From: Flavobacterium phycosphaerae
GTDB taxonomy: Bacteria; Bacteroidota; Bacteroidia; Flavobacteriales; Flavobacteriaceae
Length of the DNA stretch: 64,000 nucleotides
Direction of reading: 5' to 3'
Assembly (NCBI RefSeq): GCF_010119235.1
Contig: NZ_JAAATZ010000001.1
Location: 2,634,501-2,698,500, forward strand
The notes under the pieces are model-generated. The model was not told where the DNA came from. It did not search any database and was given only the letters and a program-made list of their open reading frames with translations. The translations under genes were made by a program, and so were the position numbers. How positions within the stretch are numbered: position 1 is the stretch's first letter; the number at the start of each line of letters is the position of its first letter. Shown piece after piece: positions 37,334 through 47,470 of the stretch.

Positions 37334-37990
37334 ATGAAATTTTTTATTGACACAGCCAACTTAAACGAAATCAAAGAAGCACAAAGTCTTGGGGTTCTTG
37401 ATGGCGTTACAACTAATCCTTCGTTGATGGCTAAAGAAGGAATCACAGGAAAAAATAATATTTTAAAACATTACGTTGACATTTGCAACATTGTAGATGG
37501 GGATGTAAGTGCCGAAGTTATCGCTACTGATTACGAAGGTATGATTAGAGAAGGTGAGGAGCTTGCTGATTTGCATGAGCAGATTGTAGTGAAATTACCT
37601 ATGACGAAAGACGGTGTCAGAGCTTGTAAATATTTTTCAGATAAAGGTGTTAAAACCAATGTTACTTTAGTGTTTTCAGCAGGTCAGGCTTTATTGGCTG
37701 CCAAAGCGGGAGCGACTTATGTGTCTCCTTTCTTAGGAAGATTAGATGATATTTCAACGGATGGTTTAGCCTTGATTCAGGAAATTCGTGATATCTATGA
37801 CAACTATGCTTTTGAAACTGAAATTTTAGCGGCTTCTATTCGTCACACTATGCACGTGGTTAACTGTGCTAAAATTGGTGCCGATGTAATGACCGGACCG
37901 TTATCTTCAATCTTAGGATTATTAAAACATCCTTTAACGGATATCGGTTTAGCGCAATTCTTAGCCGACTATGCTAAAGGAAATCAATAG
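37334..37990 (+). CDS. fsa: Transaldolase / fructose-6-phosphate aldolase family protein
   Basis: A 218-residue class I aldolase of the small transaldolase group. The Schiff-base lysine is K87 in IVVKLPMT, and the start [13 protein letters not shown]...TTNPSL is diagnostic. Two positions separate the activities in this group. FSA has Gln and Tyr where transaldolase has Glu and Phe. Here they are E61 (SAEVIATD) and F133 (YVSPFLGR), so true transaldolase activity in the pentose phosphate pathway is more likely than fructose-6-phosphate aldolase, though databases usually name such proteins Fsa. It is a single gene with a strong promoter and terminator. Confidence 0.93.
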   Translation: MKFFIDTANLNEIKEAQSLGVLDGVTTNPSLMAKEGITGKNNILKHYVDICNIVDGDVSAEVIATDYEGMIREGEELADLHEQIVVKLPMTKDGVRACKYFSDKGVKTNVTLVFSAGQALLAAKAGATYVSPFLGRLDDISTDGLALIQEIRDIYDNYAFETEILAASIRHTMHVVNCAKIGADVMTGPLSSILGLLKHPLTDIGLAQFLADYAKGNQ

Positions 37991-38010
37991 TATACTTAGT
38001 ATATAGCATA

Positions 38011-38043
38011 AAAAAACGCTTTTCATTGAAAAGCGTTTTTTTT
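38011..38043 (+). terminator. fsa terminator
   Basis: AAAAAACGCTTTTC-ATT-GAAAAGCGTTTTTTTT. A small palindrome TATACTTAGTATA precedes it. Confidence 0.92.
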
Positions 38044-38051
38044 ATATTTTA

Positions 38052-38080
38052 AACTCATAACTCATAACTCATAACTATTT
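38052..38080. repeat. Tandem CATAACT repeat
   Basis: CTCATAACT is repeated three times with a 10-base period and runs into the stop codon of the next minus-strand gene (38075). Confidence 0.7.
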
Positions 38081-39484
38081 AAGTTCATCTTCAAAATTCA
38101 ACTCAAAGACATTAGTAAAAGCATTTTTAATCATCCCTTTATCTCCTAGAATAATTGTTCGGTGCACCTTGGTAATTACCCATTTGGCTTTTAAATCTTC
38201 AAAATCGCCACAGCGCAACTCCGTGATGCCGTCAAAAGTATAATTGTTCATCATCTTCTCCCAAGCTTCCTGCGAGTCATTTAGGTTGACACCAACAAAC
38301 TGGTAATCGGGATGTTTTTTATGAAGGGCTAATATTTTTTTGTGTACCGCTCCAAAATGTGACATGGCATTTTCTGACCAAAAGAAAATAACTGTTTTTT
38401 GATTGGCAAAGCTTGAAGATTGAATGGTGTCACCCTCTCGATTGATTAGTGACACATCCGGTAATTTGTTGCCAACGGTAAGCAATTGTATAGCATCTCC
38501 AATTTTAAGAATCTCGTTTTTTTGACTTCTGTCGGTAGAATATTTATGATACGTTTCTAGAAAGGCTTTGTTGTTGACCATGTTCTGGTCTTCCAGTAAG
38601 TAGGTAAAGGCAATGTTGTTGAGGATGGTGTTTTTTACCTTTTCATTTTTAATCAACGTGTCAGCAATATTCAGTTTGTTGATGTTGGTTTTGAGCGCTA
38701 AATCTACTTCGGAGAAATGGTTATGGTAATTTATAGCTCCCATGTTGTTCAGCATGTGTGACAAATACATCACAAAAGGAGAGTAATAAGAAAGGGCTAC
38801 GTTGTTACAGTCTACCTTTTTACGGAAGTCATAAAACCCATGCGGAATCTTTTCATAGACATCGTTTCCGGTTCTGATTTTGTGAATTAACGGGTAAACT
38901 TCTTTTCTTGAATAATAAGGAAAGTCTACAGAAGCTTTGGCATACACATCAAATTCGTCACTCCATTTGATTTCCTCTTTTTTAGTATTGTAAAACTTCT
39001 TTGCCGCTTGATAAGAGGAATCTATAGTGTGACTAAACTGATCAATGTCATAGTCAAAGGCTTCGAACAGGTTGTTTTTGTCTTTTTCATTTCGCAAATA
39101 CTGCTCCATCAAAAAGTTGTTCTTCTGATCGCCACGACCACAAAACACAACGGAACCGTCAAAATCTTTAGAATTGACCCGCACCATGATGCTGTCGTTT
39201 TTATCAAAATAAACGTATTGGTATTCCGGTTCGTGTTTAAAGGTATATAAGCCCGGTGCTAGGGAGTCAAACTGAATAAAGAAACGATTGTTTTTGTCGA
39301 GTTTCAGAGTGTCAATCACTTCGTTGTCTTTGCAAAAAAGGACATAGGGGGTATTGGGATTTACCACTTCACCACCAAAATAGGCTACGTAGTCACTCCC
39401 TTTAAATTCATTTTTACACGAACAGCAAAGAGCGAGCAACGGAAAAAGAAAGCTGAAAGCTTTTATATTTTTAAGCGTAACCAT
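38075..39484 (-). CDS. TlpA-like lipoprotein with a thioredoxin fold lacking CxxC
   Basis: A 469-residue lipoprotein (signal MVTLKNIKAFSFLFPLLALCCSC). A beta-rich N-terminal domain with LYTFKHEPEYQYVYFDKNDSI resembles the DUF4369 region of such proteins. The C-terminal 150 residues form a TlpA/AhpC-type thioredoxin domain. At the redox site the sequence is FFWSENAMSHFGAVHKK, with no CxxC, so disulfide chemistry is not expected. A relative at 58386 keeps CSHC. The start at 39484 is chosen because a -7 box (39503-39510) lies just upstream and the signal peptide begins there; an earlier in-frame start at 39541 would precede the box. Confidence 0.87.
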   Translation of the reverse strand: MVTLKNIKAFSFLFPLLALCCSCKNEFKGSDYVAYFGGEVVNPNTPYVLFCKDNEVIDTLKLDKNNRFFIQFDSLAPGLYTFKHEPEYQYVYFDKNDSIMVRVNSKDFDGSVVFCGRGDQKNNFLMEQYLRNEKDKNNLFEAFDYDIDQFSHTIDSSYQAAKKFYNTKKEEIKWSDEFDVYAKASVDFPYYSRKEVYPLIHKIRTGNDVYEKIPHGFYDFRKKVDCNNVALSYYSPFVMYLSHMLNNMGAINYHNHFSEVDLALKTNINKLNIADTLIKNEKVKNTILNNIAFTYLLEDQNMVNNKAFLETYHKYSTDRSQKNEILKIGDAIQLLTVGNKLPDVSLINREGDTIQSSSFANQKTVIFFWSENAMSHFGAVHKKILALHKKHPDYQFVGVNLNDSQEAWEKMMNNYTFDGITELRCGDFEDLKAKWVITKVHRTIILGDKGMIKNAFTNVFELNFEDELK

Positions 39485-39502
39485 GTTTTCGAAACTAGTA
39501 AA

Positions 39503-39510
39503 CAAAAATA
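39503..39510 (-). promoter_or_regulatory. -7 box TATTTTTG for the TlpA-like gene
   Basis: Exact TAnnTTTG match on the minus strand, 19 bases before the ATG at 39484. Confidence 0.5.
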
Positions 39511-39661
39511 ACGGGATGTATTGGATTTTACTGTTAATCATTAGTTAAATGTAAATCGCCGTAAATATGCTGTTTTATTGTTAATTATCCAATATTTTTT
39601 TGGCGTTGTTGAGCGTTGTTATTTATTTAAGTAAAGAACATAAAGACTATAAAAAAACTGA

Positions 39662-41347
<1,686 letters not shown>

Positions 41348-41357
41348 AATATAAATA

Positions 41358-41386
41358 AACTCCCGCTAAATAGTGGGAGTTTTTTA
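41358..41386 (+). terminator. ABC-F gene terminator
   Basis: AACTCCCGCTA-AA-TAGTGGGAGTT followed by TTTTTATTT. Confidence 0.9.
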
Positions 41387-41494
41387 TTTAGCCTAGGTGT
41401 GATTTTTATTTATTCTTACAAATAATATTAGCCTTAACTACCTTTAAACGTATTTCAACCTTTGGGAGCACCAGTAAATACAAGGCCTCAGAAA

Positions 41495-41603
41495 CGTCCT
41501 GACGAGTTCATCAATTCATCAGGACGAGTTGTTCAACTCATCAGCATCAGTTTTGCAACTCATCAGGACGAATTTGATGGTTCATCAGGACTATTTTTTC
41601 AGC
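41495..41603. repeat. 22-bp tandem repeat (four units) with inverted arms, upstream of pyrR
   Basis: TCATCAGGAC (second copy TCATCAGCAT) begins at 41516, 41538, 41560 and 41582, exactly 22 bp apart. CGTCCTGACGAGTT at 41495 is nearly the reverse complement of AACTCATCAGGACG (41557-41570), and GAGTTG-TT-CAACTC forms a small hairpin. The unit length is two helical turns and not a multiple of three, so the frame through it is not a gene. The remaining 370 bases of this gap hold no other feature; no PyrR-binding attenuator is recognisable. Confidence 0.8.
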
Positions 41604-41724
41604 GGGTTGGGAGGGATGTTTTTTGTAAGAATAAAATAAGTCGTTAGGATTAATGGGTAACGGCTAACTAATTTTTGATTCCCTCAATAAAAAATACTAT
41701 TTTTACAACCCAAACAACACTATC

Positions 41725-42255
41725 ATGAGTCAAAAAGTATTGCTCACTTCCAAAGAAGTCAATATCATACTCCATCGTTTGGCTTGTCAGTTAATCGAAA
41801 ACCACCTCGATTTTTCCAATTCAGTTCTTATCGGTATACAGCCTCGCGGGGTTTCTTTGGCGGTTCGCCTGAAAACTATATTGGAGGAGGAGTATAAGAT
41901 TCAAAACATTCCGTTGGGATTTTTAGATATAACCTTCTTCAGAGATGACTTCCGCAGAGGGGAAACGTTGGAAGCTAATAAGACCCAAATCGATTTTTTA
42001 GTAGAAGACAAAAAAGTAGTTTTTATAGATGATGTTTTATTTACCGGAAGAAGTATTCGTGCGGCTTTGACTGCCATTCAGTCTTTCGGAAGGCCATCAG
42101 AAATAGAGCTTTTGGTTTTAATAGACAGAAGATTCAGCCGTCACCTGCCCATACAGCCCGATTATCGTGGCAGACAGGTAGATGTAATCAACGACGAGAA
42201 GGTCAAAGTATGCTGGAAAGAGAAGGAGGGGGAAGATGCTGTTTATTTGATTTAA
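41725..42255 (+). CDS. pyrR: PyrR, pyrimidine operon regulator / uracil phosphoribosyltransferase
   Basis: A type I phosphoribosyltransferase of 176 residues. The PRPP-binding loop is VVFIDDVLFTGRSIRAAL (residues 98-115). GIQPRGVSLA and the C-terminal WKEKEGEDAVYLI complete the family pattern. In Firmicutes PyrR binds pyr mRNA and also converts uracil to UMP. In Bacteroidota the RNA-binding role is less clear. It is 83 bases before pyrB and on the same strand, so the pair forms the start of a pyrimidine operon that here lacks the remaining pyr genes. Confidence 0.94.
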   Translation: MSQKVLLTSKEVNIILHRLACQLIENHLDFSNSVLIGIQPRGVSLAVRLKTILEEEYKIQNIPLGFLDITFFRDDFRRGETLEANKTQIDFLVEDKKVVFIDDVLFTGRSIRAALTAIQSFGRPSEIELLVLIDRRFSRHLPIQPDYRGRQVDVINDEKVKVCWKEKEGEDAVYLI

Positions 42256-42256
42256 G

Positions 42257-42294
42257 AATTAGGATTAAGGAATTAGGATTTAGGATTAAGGATT
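42257..42294 (+). repeat. Degenerate AATTAGGATT repeat with the dispersed 16-mer
   Basis: Several AATTAGGATT/TTAGGATTAAGGA units fill the gap before pyrB. TTTAGGATTAAGGATT (42279-42294) is identical to the reverse complement of 36410-36425. Confidence 0.75.
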
Positions 42295-42338
42295 ATAGAA
42301 GGAACACACAATACTATACAACACAACACACAACTACA

Positions 42339-43268
42339 ATGTCCGAACTATCAGTCAACCATTTATTAGGCATCAAATACCTTCAAAAAGAAGATATTGA
42401 TTTGATTTTTGAAACGGCAGATCATTTCAAAGAAGTCATCAATCGCCCGATTAAAAAAGTGCCTTCGCTGCGCGACATTACCATTGCCAACATCTTTTTT
42501 GAAAATAGCACCCGCACCAAACTTTCTTTTGAACTGGCGCAGAAAAGACTTTCGGCCGATGTGATTAGTTTTTCGGCGGCGCAATCTTCGGTTAAAAAAG
42601 GCGAAACACTAATTGATACGGTAAACAATATATTATCGATGAAAGTGGATATGGTGGTGATGCGACACGCCAATCCCGGAGCAGCTTACTTCTTATCACA
42701 AAATGTAAAGGCCAGCATCATCAATGCCGGAGACGGTGCTCATGAACACCCCACGCAAGCCTTACTGGATAGTTATTCCATACGAGAACGATTGGGAGAA
42801 GTAGCCGGAAAGAAAATTGTCATTGTGGGTGATATATTGCACTCCCGTGTGGCCTTGTCAAATATCTATGCGCTACAAATGCAAGGAGCCGAAGTGAAAG
42901 TCTGCGGTCCGAAAACATTGCTGCCCAAATACATTGAAAGTCTTGGGGTAACAGTTGAGCCTAACTTACGTAAAGCATTAGAATGGTGCGATGTAGCCAA
43001 TATGCTTCGTGTGCAAAATGAACGTATGGATGTGAACTATTTTCCGTCTACCCGAGAATATGCTCAGCAGTATGGCGTAGACAAAGCCTTACTGGATTCA
43101 CTCAACAAAGAGATTGTCATCATGCACCCGGGGCCGATAAACCGCGGGGTAGAAATCACTTCTGATGTGGCCGATTCCCAACAATCGGTAATTTTAGACC
43201 AAGTGGAAAACGGCGTGGCTATCCGTATGGCTGTGATTTATCTTTTGGCCTCCAAAATAAAGCAATAG
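42339..43268 (+). CDS. pyrB: Aspartate carbamoyltransferase, catalytic subunit
   Basis: Joins carbamoyl phosphate and aspartate, the first committed step of pyrimidine synthesis. The 309-residue protein has the carbamoyl-phosphate motif FFENSTRTK (S57-T-R-T60), HPTQALLD, and the C-terminal HPGPINRGVE. The aspartate-binding RVQNE motif is also present. No pyrI regulatory subunit is adjacent. The ATG at 42339 is preferred over an in-frame ATG at 42210, which would overlap pyrR in another frame and run through the repeat. Downstream of pyrR, with which it is probably co-transcribed. Confidence 0.95.
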   Translation: MSELSVNHLLGIKYLQKEDIDLIFETADHFKEVINRPIKKVPSLRDITIANIFFENSTRTKLSFELAQKRLSADVISFSAAQSSVKKGETLIDTVNNILSMKVDMVVMRHANPGAAYFLSQNVKASIINAGDGAHEHPTQALLDSYSIRERLGEVAGKKIVIVGDILHSRVALSNIYALQMQGAEVKVCGPKTLLPKYIESLGVTVEPNLRKALEWCDVANMLRVQNERMDVNYFPSTREYAQQYGVDKALLDSLNKEIVIMHPGPINRGVEITSDVADSQQSVILDQVENGVAIRMAVIYLLASKIKQ

Positions 43269-43272
43269 TACT

Positions 43273-43935
43273 ATGAATGTGATTATAATTGGCGCTAGTG
43301 GTATGGTTGGCGGTTTGATACTAAACAAATGCCTGGCCAGTTTTGAAGTGACGCAGGTTACCTCGATAGTCCGTAAACCCACTCAAGTTAGTCATACAAA
43401 GCTCAAGGAAATTGTCCATACTGATTTTTTAGATTTCTCTGCTATTGAGGAAGAGTTCAAGCATCAGGATGTTTGTTTTTACTGTATTGGTGTATATACC
43501 GGACAGGTTTCGAGAACTGAGTTTGCCAAAATAACGATTGACTATACCCGAGCTTTTGCCGAAATGCTACGCAAGCATAATGAGAAAACCACTTTTTGTT
43601 TCTTAAGCGGGCAAGGAGCAGACCGTACTGAAAAGAGTCGTGTACTATTTGCCAAAGACAAAGGTATAGCAGAGAATATTTTATTCAATCTGAAATTTGC
43701 CAAAATGCATACTTTTCGTCCGGGCTATATTTATCCGGTGGAGCCGCGACGTGAGCCTAACTTGACTTATAAACTGATGCGACTGTTATATAAACCGCTG
43801 TTGCGTTGGTTATTCCCGTTTGCTTGTGTTACTTCGGAACAATTGACTAGTGTTATGGTAGAAGTAGGTTTACACGGCGGACACAAAGAGCAATACGAAA
43901 ATAACGATATCAGGAAAATTCAAATTATTCCATAA
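43273..43935 (+). CDS. NAD(P)-binding Rossmann-fold protein (NmrA/oxidoreductase-like)
   Basis: A 220-residue protein starting VIIIGASGMVGGLIL, a GxxGxxG dinucleotide motif of the atypical SDR group. It continues with TSIVRKPTQ, where an Arg after the second strand suggests NADP. The segment CFYCIGVYTGQVSR and GQGADRTEKSR follow, then a C-terminal part with FRPGYIYPVEPRRE. It resembles TDA5/HTATIP2-like NADPH-binding regulators or small reductases. The catalytic Tyr-x3-Lys is not evident. It begins four bases after pyrB and could be translationally linked, but a role in pyrimidine synthesis is not supported by the sequence. Confidence 0.8.
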   Translation: MNVIIIGASGMVGGLILNKCLASFEVTQVTSIVRKPTQVSHTKLKEIVHTDFLDFSAIEEEFKHQDVCFYCIGVYTGQVSRTEFAKITIDYTRAFAEMLRKHNEKTTFCFLSGQGADRTEKSRVLFAKDKGIAENILFNLKFAKMHTFRPGYIYPVEPRREPNLTYKLMRLLYKPLLRWLFPFACVTSEQLTSVMVEVGLHGGHKEQYENNDIRKIQIIP

Positions 43936-43964
43936 AAAAACCCCGAATTATCGGGGCTTTTTAA
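43936..43964. terminator. Bidirectional terminator
   Basis: CCCCGA-ATTA-TCGGGG flanked by A and T runs, between converging genes. Confidence 0.92.
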
Positions 43965-46160
43965 TTATTCTGCTTTCAAGTTTCTAAGTTGTTTTAGTTT
44001 TTCTTTCAAGGTAACTAATTCTTCTTTTTTGAACTCGATGTTTTTCTTTACTTCTTTCACCATTGGATTATCGGCTTTTGCATTGGCAAAGAACTGAATG
44101 TTATTTTCCAACTGGAAGATTTCGCCTTGCACTTCATCAATCTTACGCATGAGGAATACTTTTTCGTTGTCCAGTTTGCGGGTATCAGAATGTGCTAAAT
44201 TGTCTAATTTGTTGGCGTAACGTGCCATTTCATTATCCTTTTTGCTTGAGCTTAATTTTTCAAACAAGGCATCTAATATCTTATTGAATTTCCCTTCAAT
44301 ATGACGACGGGCAAAAGGTACTTTACCAAAACCTTTCCAAGTTTCGATGTGCGCTTTGATAGCATCTAAGTCGGCACGGTGTTCTCCGGTTAGTTCAAAA
44401 GTTCTCAGGGTTTCCAAGTACGCTTTTTTGTTTTCAAAAGCCGCTACTTCTTCTTCGTTAACTTCAGATTTTTGTTCTTTCAGTTTTTCGAAATACTCGT
44501 TACAAGCTGCTCTGAATTCTGTCCAAAGTTTATCCGACATTTTTCTTGGCACATGACCAATCGTTTTCCATTCTTCCTGTATTTGTTTCAGTAGAGGAGT
44601 AGTGTTGGCAAAGTCAGTACTGTCTTTTAATTCAACGGCTTTTGCAACTAAGGCTTGCTTTTTACTTAAATTATCGTTTTGGTCTTTCTTGATATCTTTA
44701 TAGAATGAATTCTTTAAGATGTTGAAATTTCTAACGGCATTTTTAAAAGCGGTCCAAGTATCTTCATTTACTTCTGAAGGTACTTTACCGGTAGCGAAAA
44801 ACTGATTGCGTAAAGCTTCCACTTTTTCTATTTGTCCTTGCCAAGCCGAGTGTACGTTTACCTTTTCGGTAGCTAACACTTCGATTTGAGCAATGATTTC
44901 CTTTTTCTTTTCCAGGTTGGCTTGCTCTACCTCGCGAAGTTTTTCATATAAGCCTTCACGCTTGTCGTGCATTTGTTTGGTCAGTTCACTGAACCTGTTC
45001 CAGATTTCCTCACGGTGATCTCTTGATACCGGTCCGATTTCTTCTTTCCAAATACGGTGTAAATCTTGTAATTCACGGAAAGCTTTGTTGATATCTTCCT
45101 CTTTCACTAATTCTTCAACACGCTCAATAATTTTAAGCTTTTGTACCAAATTGTGTTTGAAATCTAAGTCACGGATTTCACGGTCTAAATGAAGAATGTC
45201 ATAGAAATTCTCTAAATGAAAATGGTAATTGTTCCAAACGTGATTGTAACGGTCTTTAGGAATAGGACCGGCTACTTTCCAACGGTCACGGATGTCATTA
45301 AATTTCTTTAACGTAACCGGAATGCTTTCCTGACTGTGGATAAGGTTTTTCAATTCCTCTACTATGGCTAATCTGTTTTCTAAATTCGACTTCAGACTGT
45401 TTTGTAAGCTTTGGAAATGATTATTTTTCTTTTCTCTATACTGAGTGTATAATTGATCAAATTTTACTTTTAACGGGAAATGATAATGGAAATCTTCAGT
45501 AGTATCAGGGTTTTCTGCATGAAACTCTTCTTTTTTCTCATCAATAAAATGGTAGTATTTAGATAAGAAAGCTTTCTTCAATTCTTCGACATGATCTTTT
45601 ACCGACATCACTTTCTCTACCACAACTAAATCAGATAACTCATCTACCAATTGCTCCATAGACAAAGTTTCGTAATCCAGCATTGGAATATCGTGACGAT
45701 CTTTTAACGATTCATCTTCGCTTTCTTCGGCATTAACTTCTTCGATTGCGCTAATGGCGGCTTGGTTATCGTTGTCGGCTACAACTTCAATTGGAGTTGC
45801 TGTTTCGGCAATGGCTTCTTCCACAAGAGCTTCTTTCTCTGCAGCTACTTCGATTTCATCTTCTGTAAGTGATTCAGTTAAGGCTGCGACTTCAGCAATA
45901 GGTTCTTCAACCACTTCTTCCGTTGGGGTTTCTACTGCTGCTTCATCAATAGCTTCTGCTACTGGCTCTTCAGCCGGAGTTTCTACAACTTCTTCAACAA
46001 TAGTGGCTGTTACTGTTTCTTCAACAGACTCGATTTCGGCTACGGCTTCCGCTTGGGGTTCCGTTGCTGTTTCTTGATTTTCAGTTGTTGTCACTTCCTG
46101 TGATTCACTGACTACGTTTCCATCTGCGTCTTGCAGGTTATCATTCTTTTCTTCTAACAT
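43965..46160 (-). CDS. DUF349 domain-containing protein
   Basis: A 731-residue cytosolic protein. Residues 1-150 are a disordered acidic region rich in Glu, Ala, Val and Thr (EAVAEIESVEETV and similar). The rest is helical, with repeated DUF349 units of about 70 residues. Each has a pattern like W-x-x-x-GPVPKD-x-x-x-x-W-x-x-F (for example DRWKVAGPIPKDRYNHVW, EIGPVSRDHREEIWNRF and KTIGHVPRKMSDKLW). A coiled-coil end completes it. DUF349 proteins are widespread in Bacteroidota and of unknown function. A reading frame on the other strand of the acidic region is a composition artefact. Confidence 0.92.
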   Translation of the reverse strand: MLEEKNDNLQDADGNVVSESQEVTTTENQETATEPQAEAVAEIESVEETVTATIVEEVVETPAEEPVAEAIDEAAVETPTEEVVEEPIAEVAALTESLTEDEIEVAAEKEALVEEAIAETATPIEVVADNDNQAAISAIEEVNAEESEDESLKDRHDIPMLDYETLSMEQLVDELSDLVVVEKVMSVKDHVEELKKAFLSKYYHFIDEKKEEFHAENPDTTEDFHYHFPLKVKFDQLYTQYREKKNNHFQSLQNSLKSNLENRLAIVEELKNLIHSQESIPVTLKKFNDIRDRWKVAGPIPKDRYNHVWNNYHFHLENFYDILHLDREIRDLDFKHNLVQKLKIIERVEELVKEEDINKAFRELQDLHRIWKEEIGPVSRDHREEIWNRFSELTKQMHDKREGLYEKLREVEQANLEKKKEIIAQIEVLATEKVNVHSAWQGQIEKVEALRNQFFATGKVPSEVNEDTWTAFKNAVRNFNILKNSFYKDIKKDQNDNLSKKQALVAKAVELKDSTDFANTTPLLKQIQEEWKTIGHVPRKMSDKLWTEFRAACNEYFEKLKEQKSEVNEEEVAAFENKKAYLETLRTFELTGEHRADLDAIKAHIETWKGFGKVPFARRHIEGKFNKILDALFEKLSSSKKDNEMARYANKLDNLAHSDTRKLDNEKVFLMRKIDEVQGEIFQLENNIQFFANAKADNPMVKEVKKNIEFKKEELVTLKEKLKQLRNLKAE

Positions 46161-46275
46161 TATATAAAATGTTTTAAGGGTTACACAATATGAGGGCGAA
46201 AGATAATAAAGTAGGACTAAAATTCAAAGGAAATCGTTGTTTTCTGTACTACCTCGACATCAATTTCGATTAAAA

Positions 46276-46310
46276 ACAAAAAACGCTATTGAATTCCAAC
46301 AGCGTTTCTT
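46276..46310 (-). terminator. Nuclease-gene terminator
   Basis: AAACGCT-A-TTG/CAA-C-AGCGTTT with loop AATTC; on the minus strand the stem is followed by a T run. It lies 26 bases after the stop of the nuclease gene. Confidence 0.8.
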
Positions 46311-46331
46311 TGTGAATTAGTACTATTAAAC

Positions 46332-47462
46332 TTAATTAACTAAAACCTTCTTGGTCACGGTTTCGTTATTACCGGATAGTTTTAGGAAATAAAAGCCATT
46401 TGGTAAGTTTGTAATAGTATAAGTATTGTTTTGGAATACAGGATTGTCAATGTGTTGAATTATTTGACCGTTGATGGTGATTAATTCAATTTTGTCTAAA
46501 GCTGTTTCGCTGCTGATGTTGATAGTACCATTGGTAGCAGGGTTCGGATAAATTTTAACTGAAGCAATTGAACTGAAGCTTTGGTTGTCTAAAGCCGTAC
46601 AAGCCGCGCCCCAAATTTGACACACATATTCCGGATGATCTATAAACGGATTTCTGTTGCTTTGACGGGTGTAAATGGCATTATTTCGGGCTATTTCTTT
46701 AGCACTTACCGGGTCTTGGTTGTTCCAAGTTAATAAGATGTTTAAAAAGGTATTGGAAAAACTGTGGTCACTGGTTCCGTCAAACATAGCTTTAACAGTT
46801 GATGAGGAGGAATAAAAAGCAACTAATTGGTCTTCGTATCTTGTCACAAAATAAAACAATAAACGGGCAATATCGCCTTTATATTGGTCAACCGGTTCAA
46901 AAACAACTGAACTATAACCGGCAGAATATCCTGAATTTAAATTATTTCCTAATTTAGAACCGTTGGTAGAGGTCCAAGTAGGGTTTGGCACTACACCGTA
47001 TGGGAAATCATCTCTTTTTGCGTTAACAATCTTGTCTGCCGGTAAAACAAAATGAGCATCAGAATACATTGGTTGAACCCCATTTCCAAAATAACTTTGT
47101 GGTATAGTATGTTCTCTGTTAAATAGCTCACATTCGCCACTAGGGTTAGTACCATTGTCTTGATTTCCTCCATTAGCTACTGTACCAAAATTGAAAGGAC
47201 AATCGGAATACATATCCCAAACGGTACCGTCAGTTCTGACATCTGAAGTTTGATATGTAGTATACAAACCGCTATACCCTCTGTCGATATAATTGTTGCT
47301 GATGATTGCTGCTAATTGTGTTTTTAAGGTATATCCTGTTCCTGTAGCCGAATTGTAGTATCCGGTAGGAATAGAGTTGGTTACATTGGTGTTTTTTGAA
47401 GTTTCTTGTGCCACAGTAAGCACAGTATAACTTAAGAATAAATAGGTTAAGATTTTTTTCAT
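46332..47462 (-). CDS. Secreted endonuclease I with type IX sorting domain
   Basis: A 376-residue extracellular nuclease. A signal peptide (MKKILTYLFLSYTVLTVAQ) is followed by an endonuclease I domain (PF04231, EndA/Vvn type). Its active-site stretch is FNREHTIPQSYFG, with the catalytic His in REHTIP, and it continues with SDAHFVLPADKIVNAKR. The last 80 residues form a type IX (Por) sorting domain with SVKIYPNPATNGTI and end in KKVLVN. It is thus exported through Sec and then T9SS to the outside or the cell surface, probably to degrade DNA for nutrients. Its presence implies a T9SS in the genome, which is not in this window. Confidence 0.93.
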   Translation of the reverse strand: MKKILTYLFLSYTVLTVAQETSKNTNVTNSIPTGYYNSATGTGYTLKTQLAAIISNNYIDRGYSGLYTTYQTSDVRTDGTVWDMYSDCPFNFGTVANGGNQDNGTNPSGECELFNREHTIPQSYFGNGVQPMYSDAHFVLPADKIVNAKRDDFPYGVVPNPTWTSTNGSKLGNNLNSGYSAGYSSVVFEPVDQYKGDIARLLFYFVTRYEDQLVAFYSSSSTVKAMFDGTSDHSFSNTFLNILLTWNNQDPVSAKEIARNNAIYTRQSNRNPFIDHPEYVCQIWGAACTALDNQSFSSIASVKIYPNPATNGTINISSETALDKIELITINGQIIQHIDNPVFQNNTYTITNLPNGFYFLKLSGNNETVTKKVLVN

Positions 47463-47470
47463 TTGCTTTT

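Noticed and set aside
41462-41647. 61-residue plus-strand frame before pyrR
   Set aside because: It consists of the 22-bp repeat, whose period is not a multiple of three, so the peptide does not repeat; no homology is apparent.
45754-46077. 107-residue plus-strand frame rich in Ala, Ser and Thr
   Set aside because: It is antisense to the acidic low-complexity region of the DUF349 gene, where codon bias leaves the other strand open.
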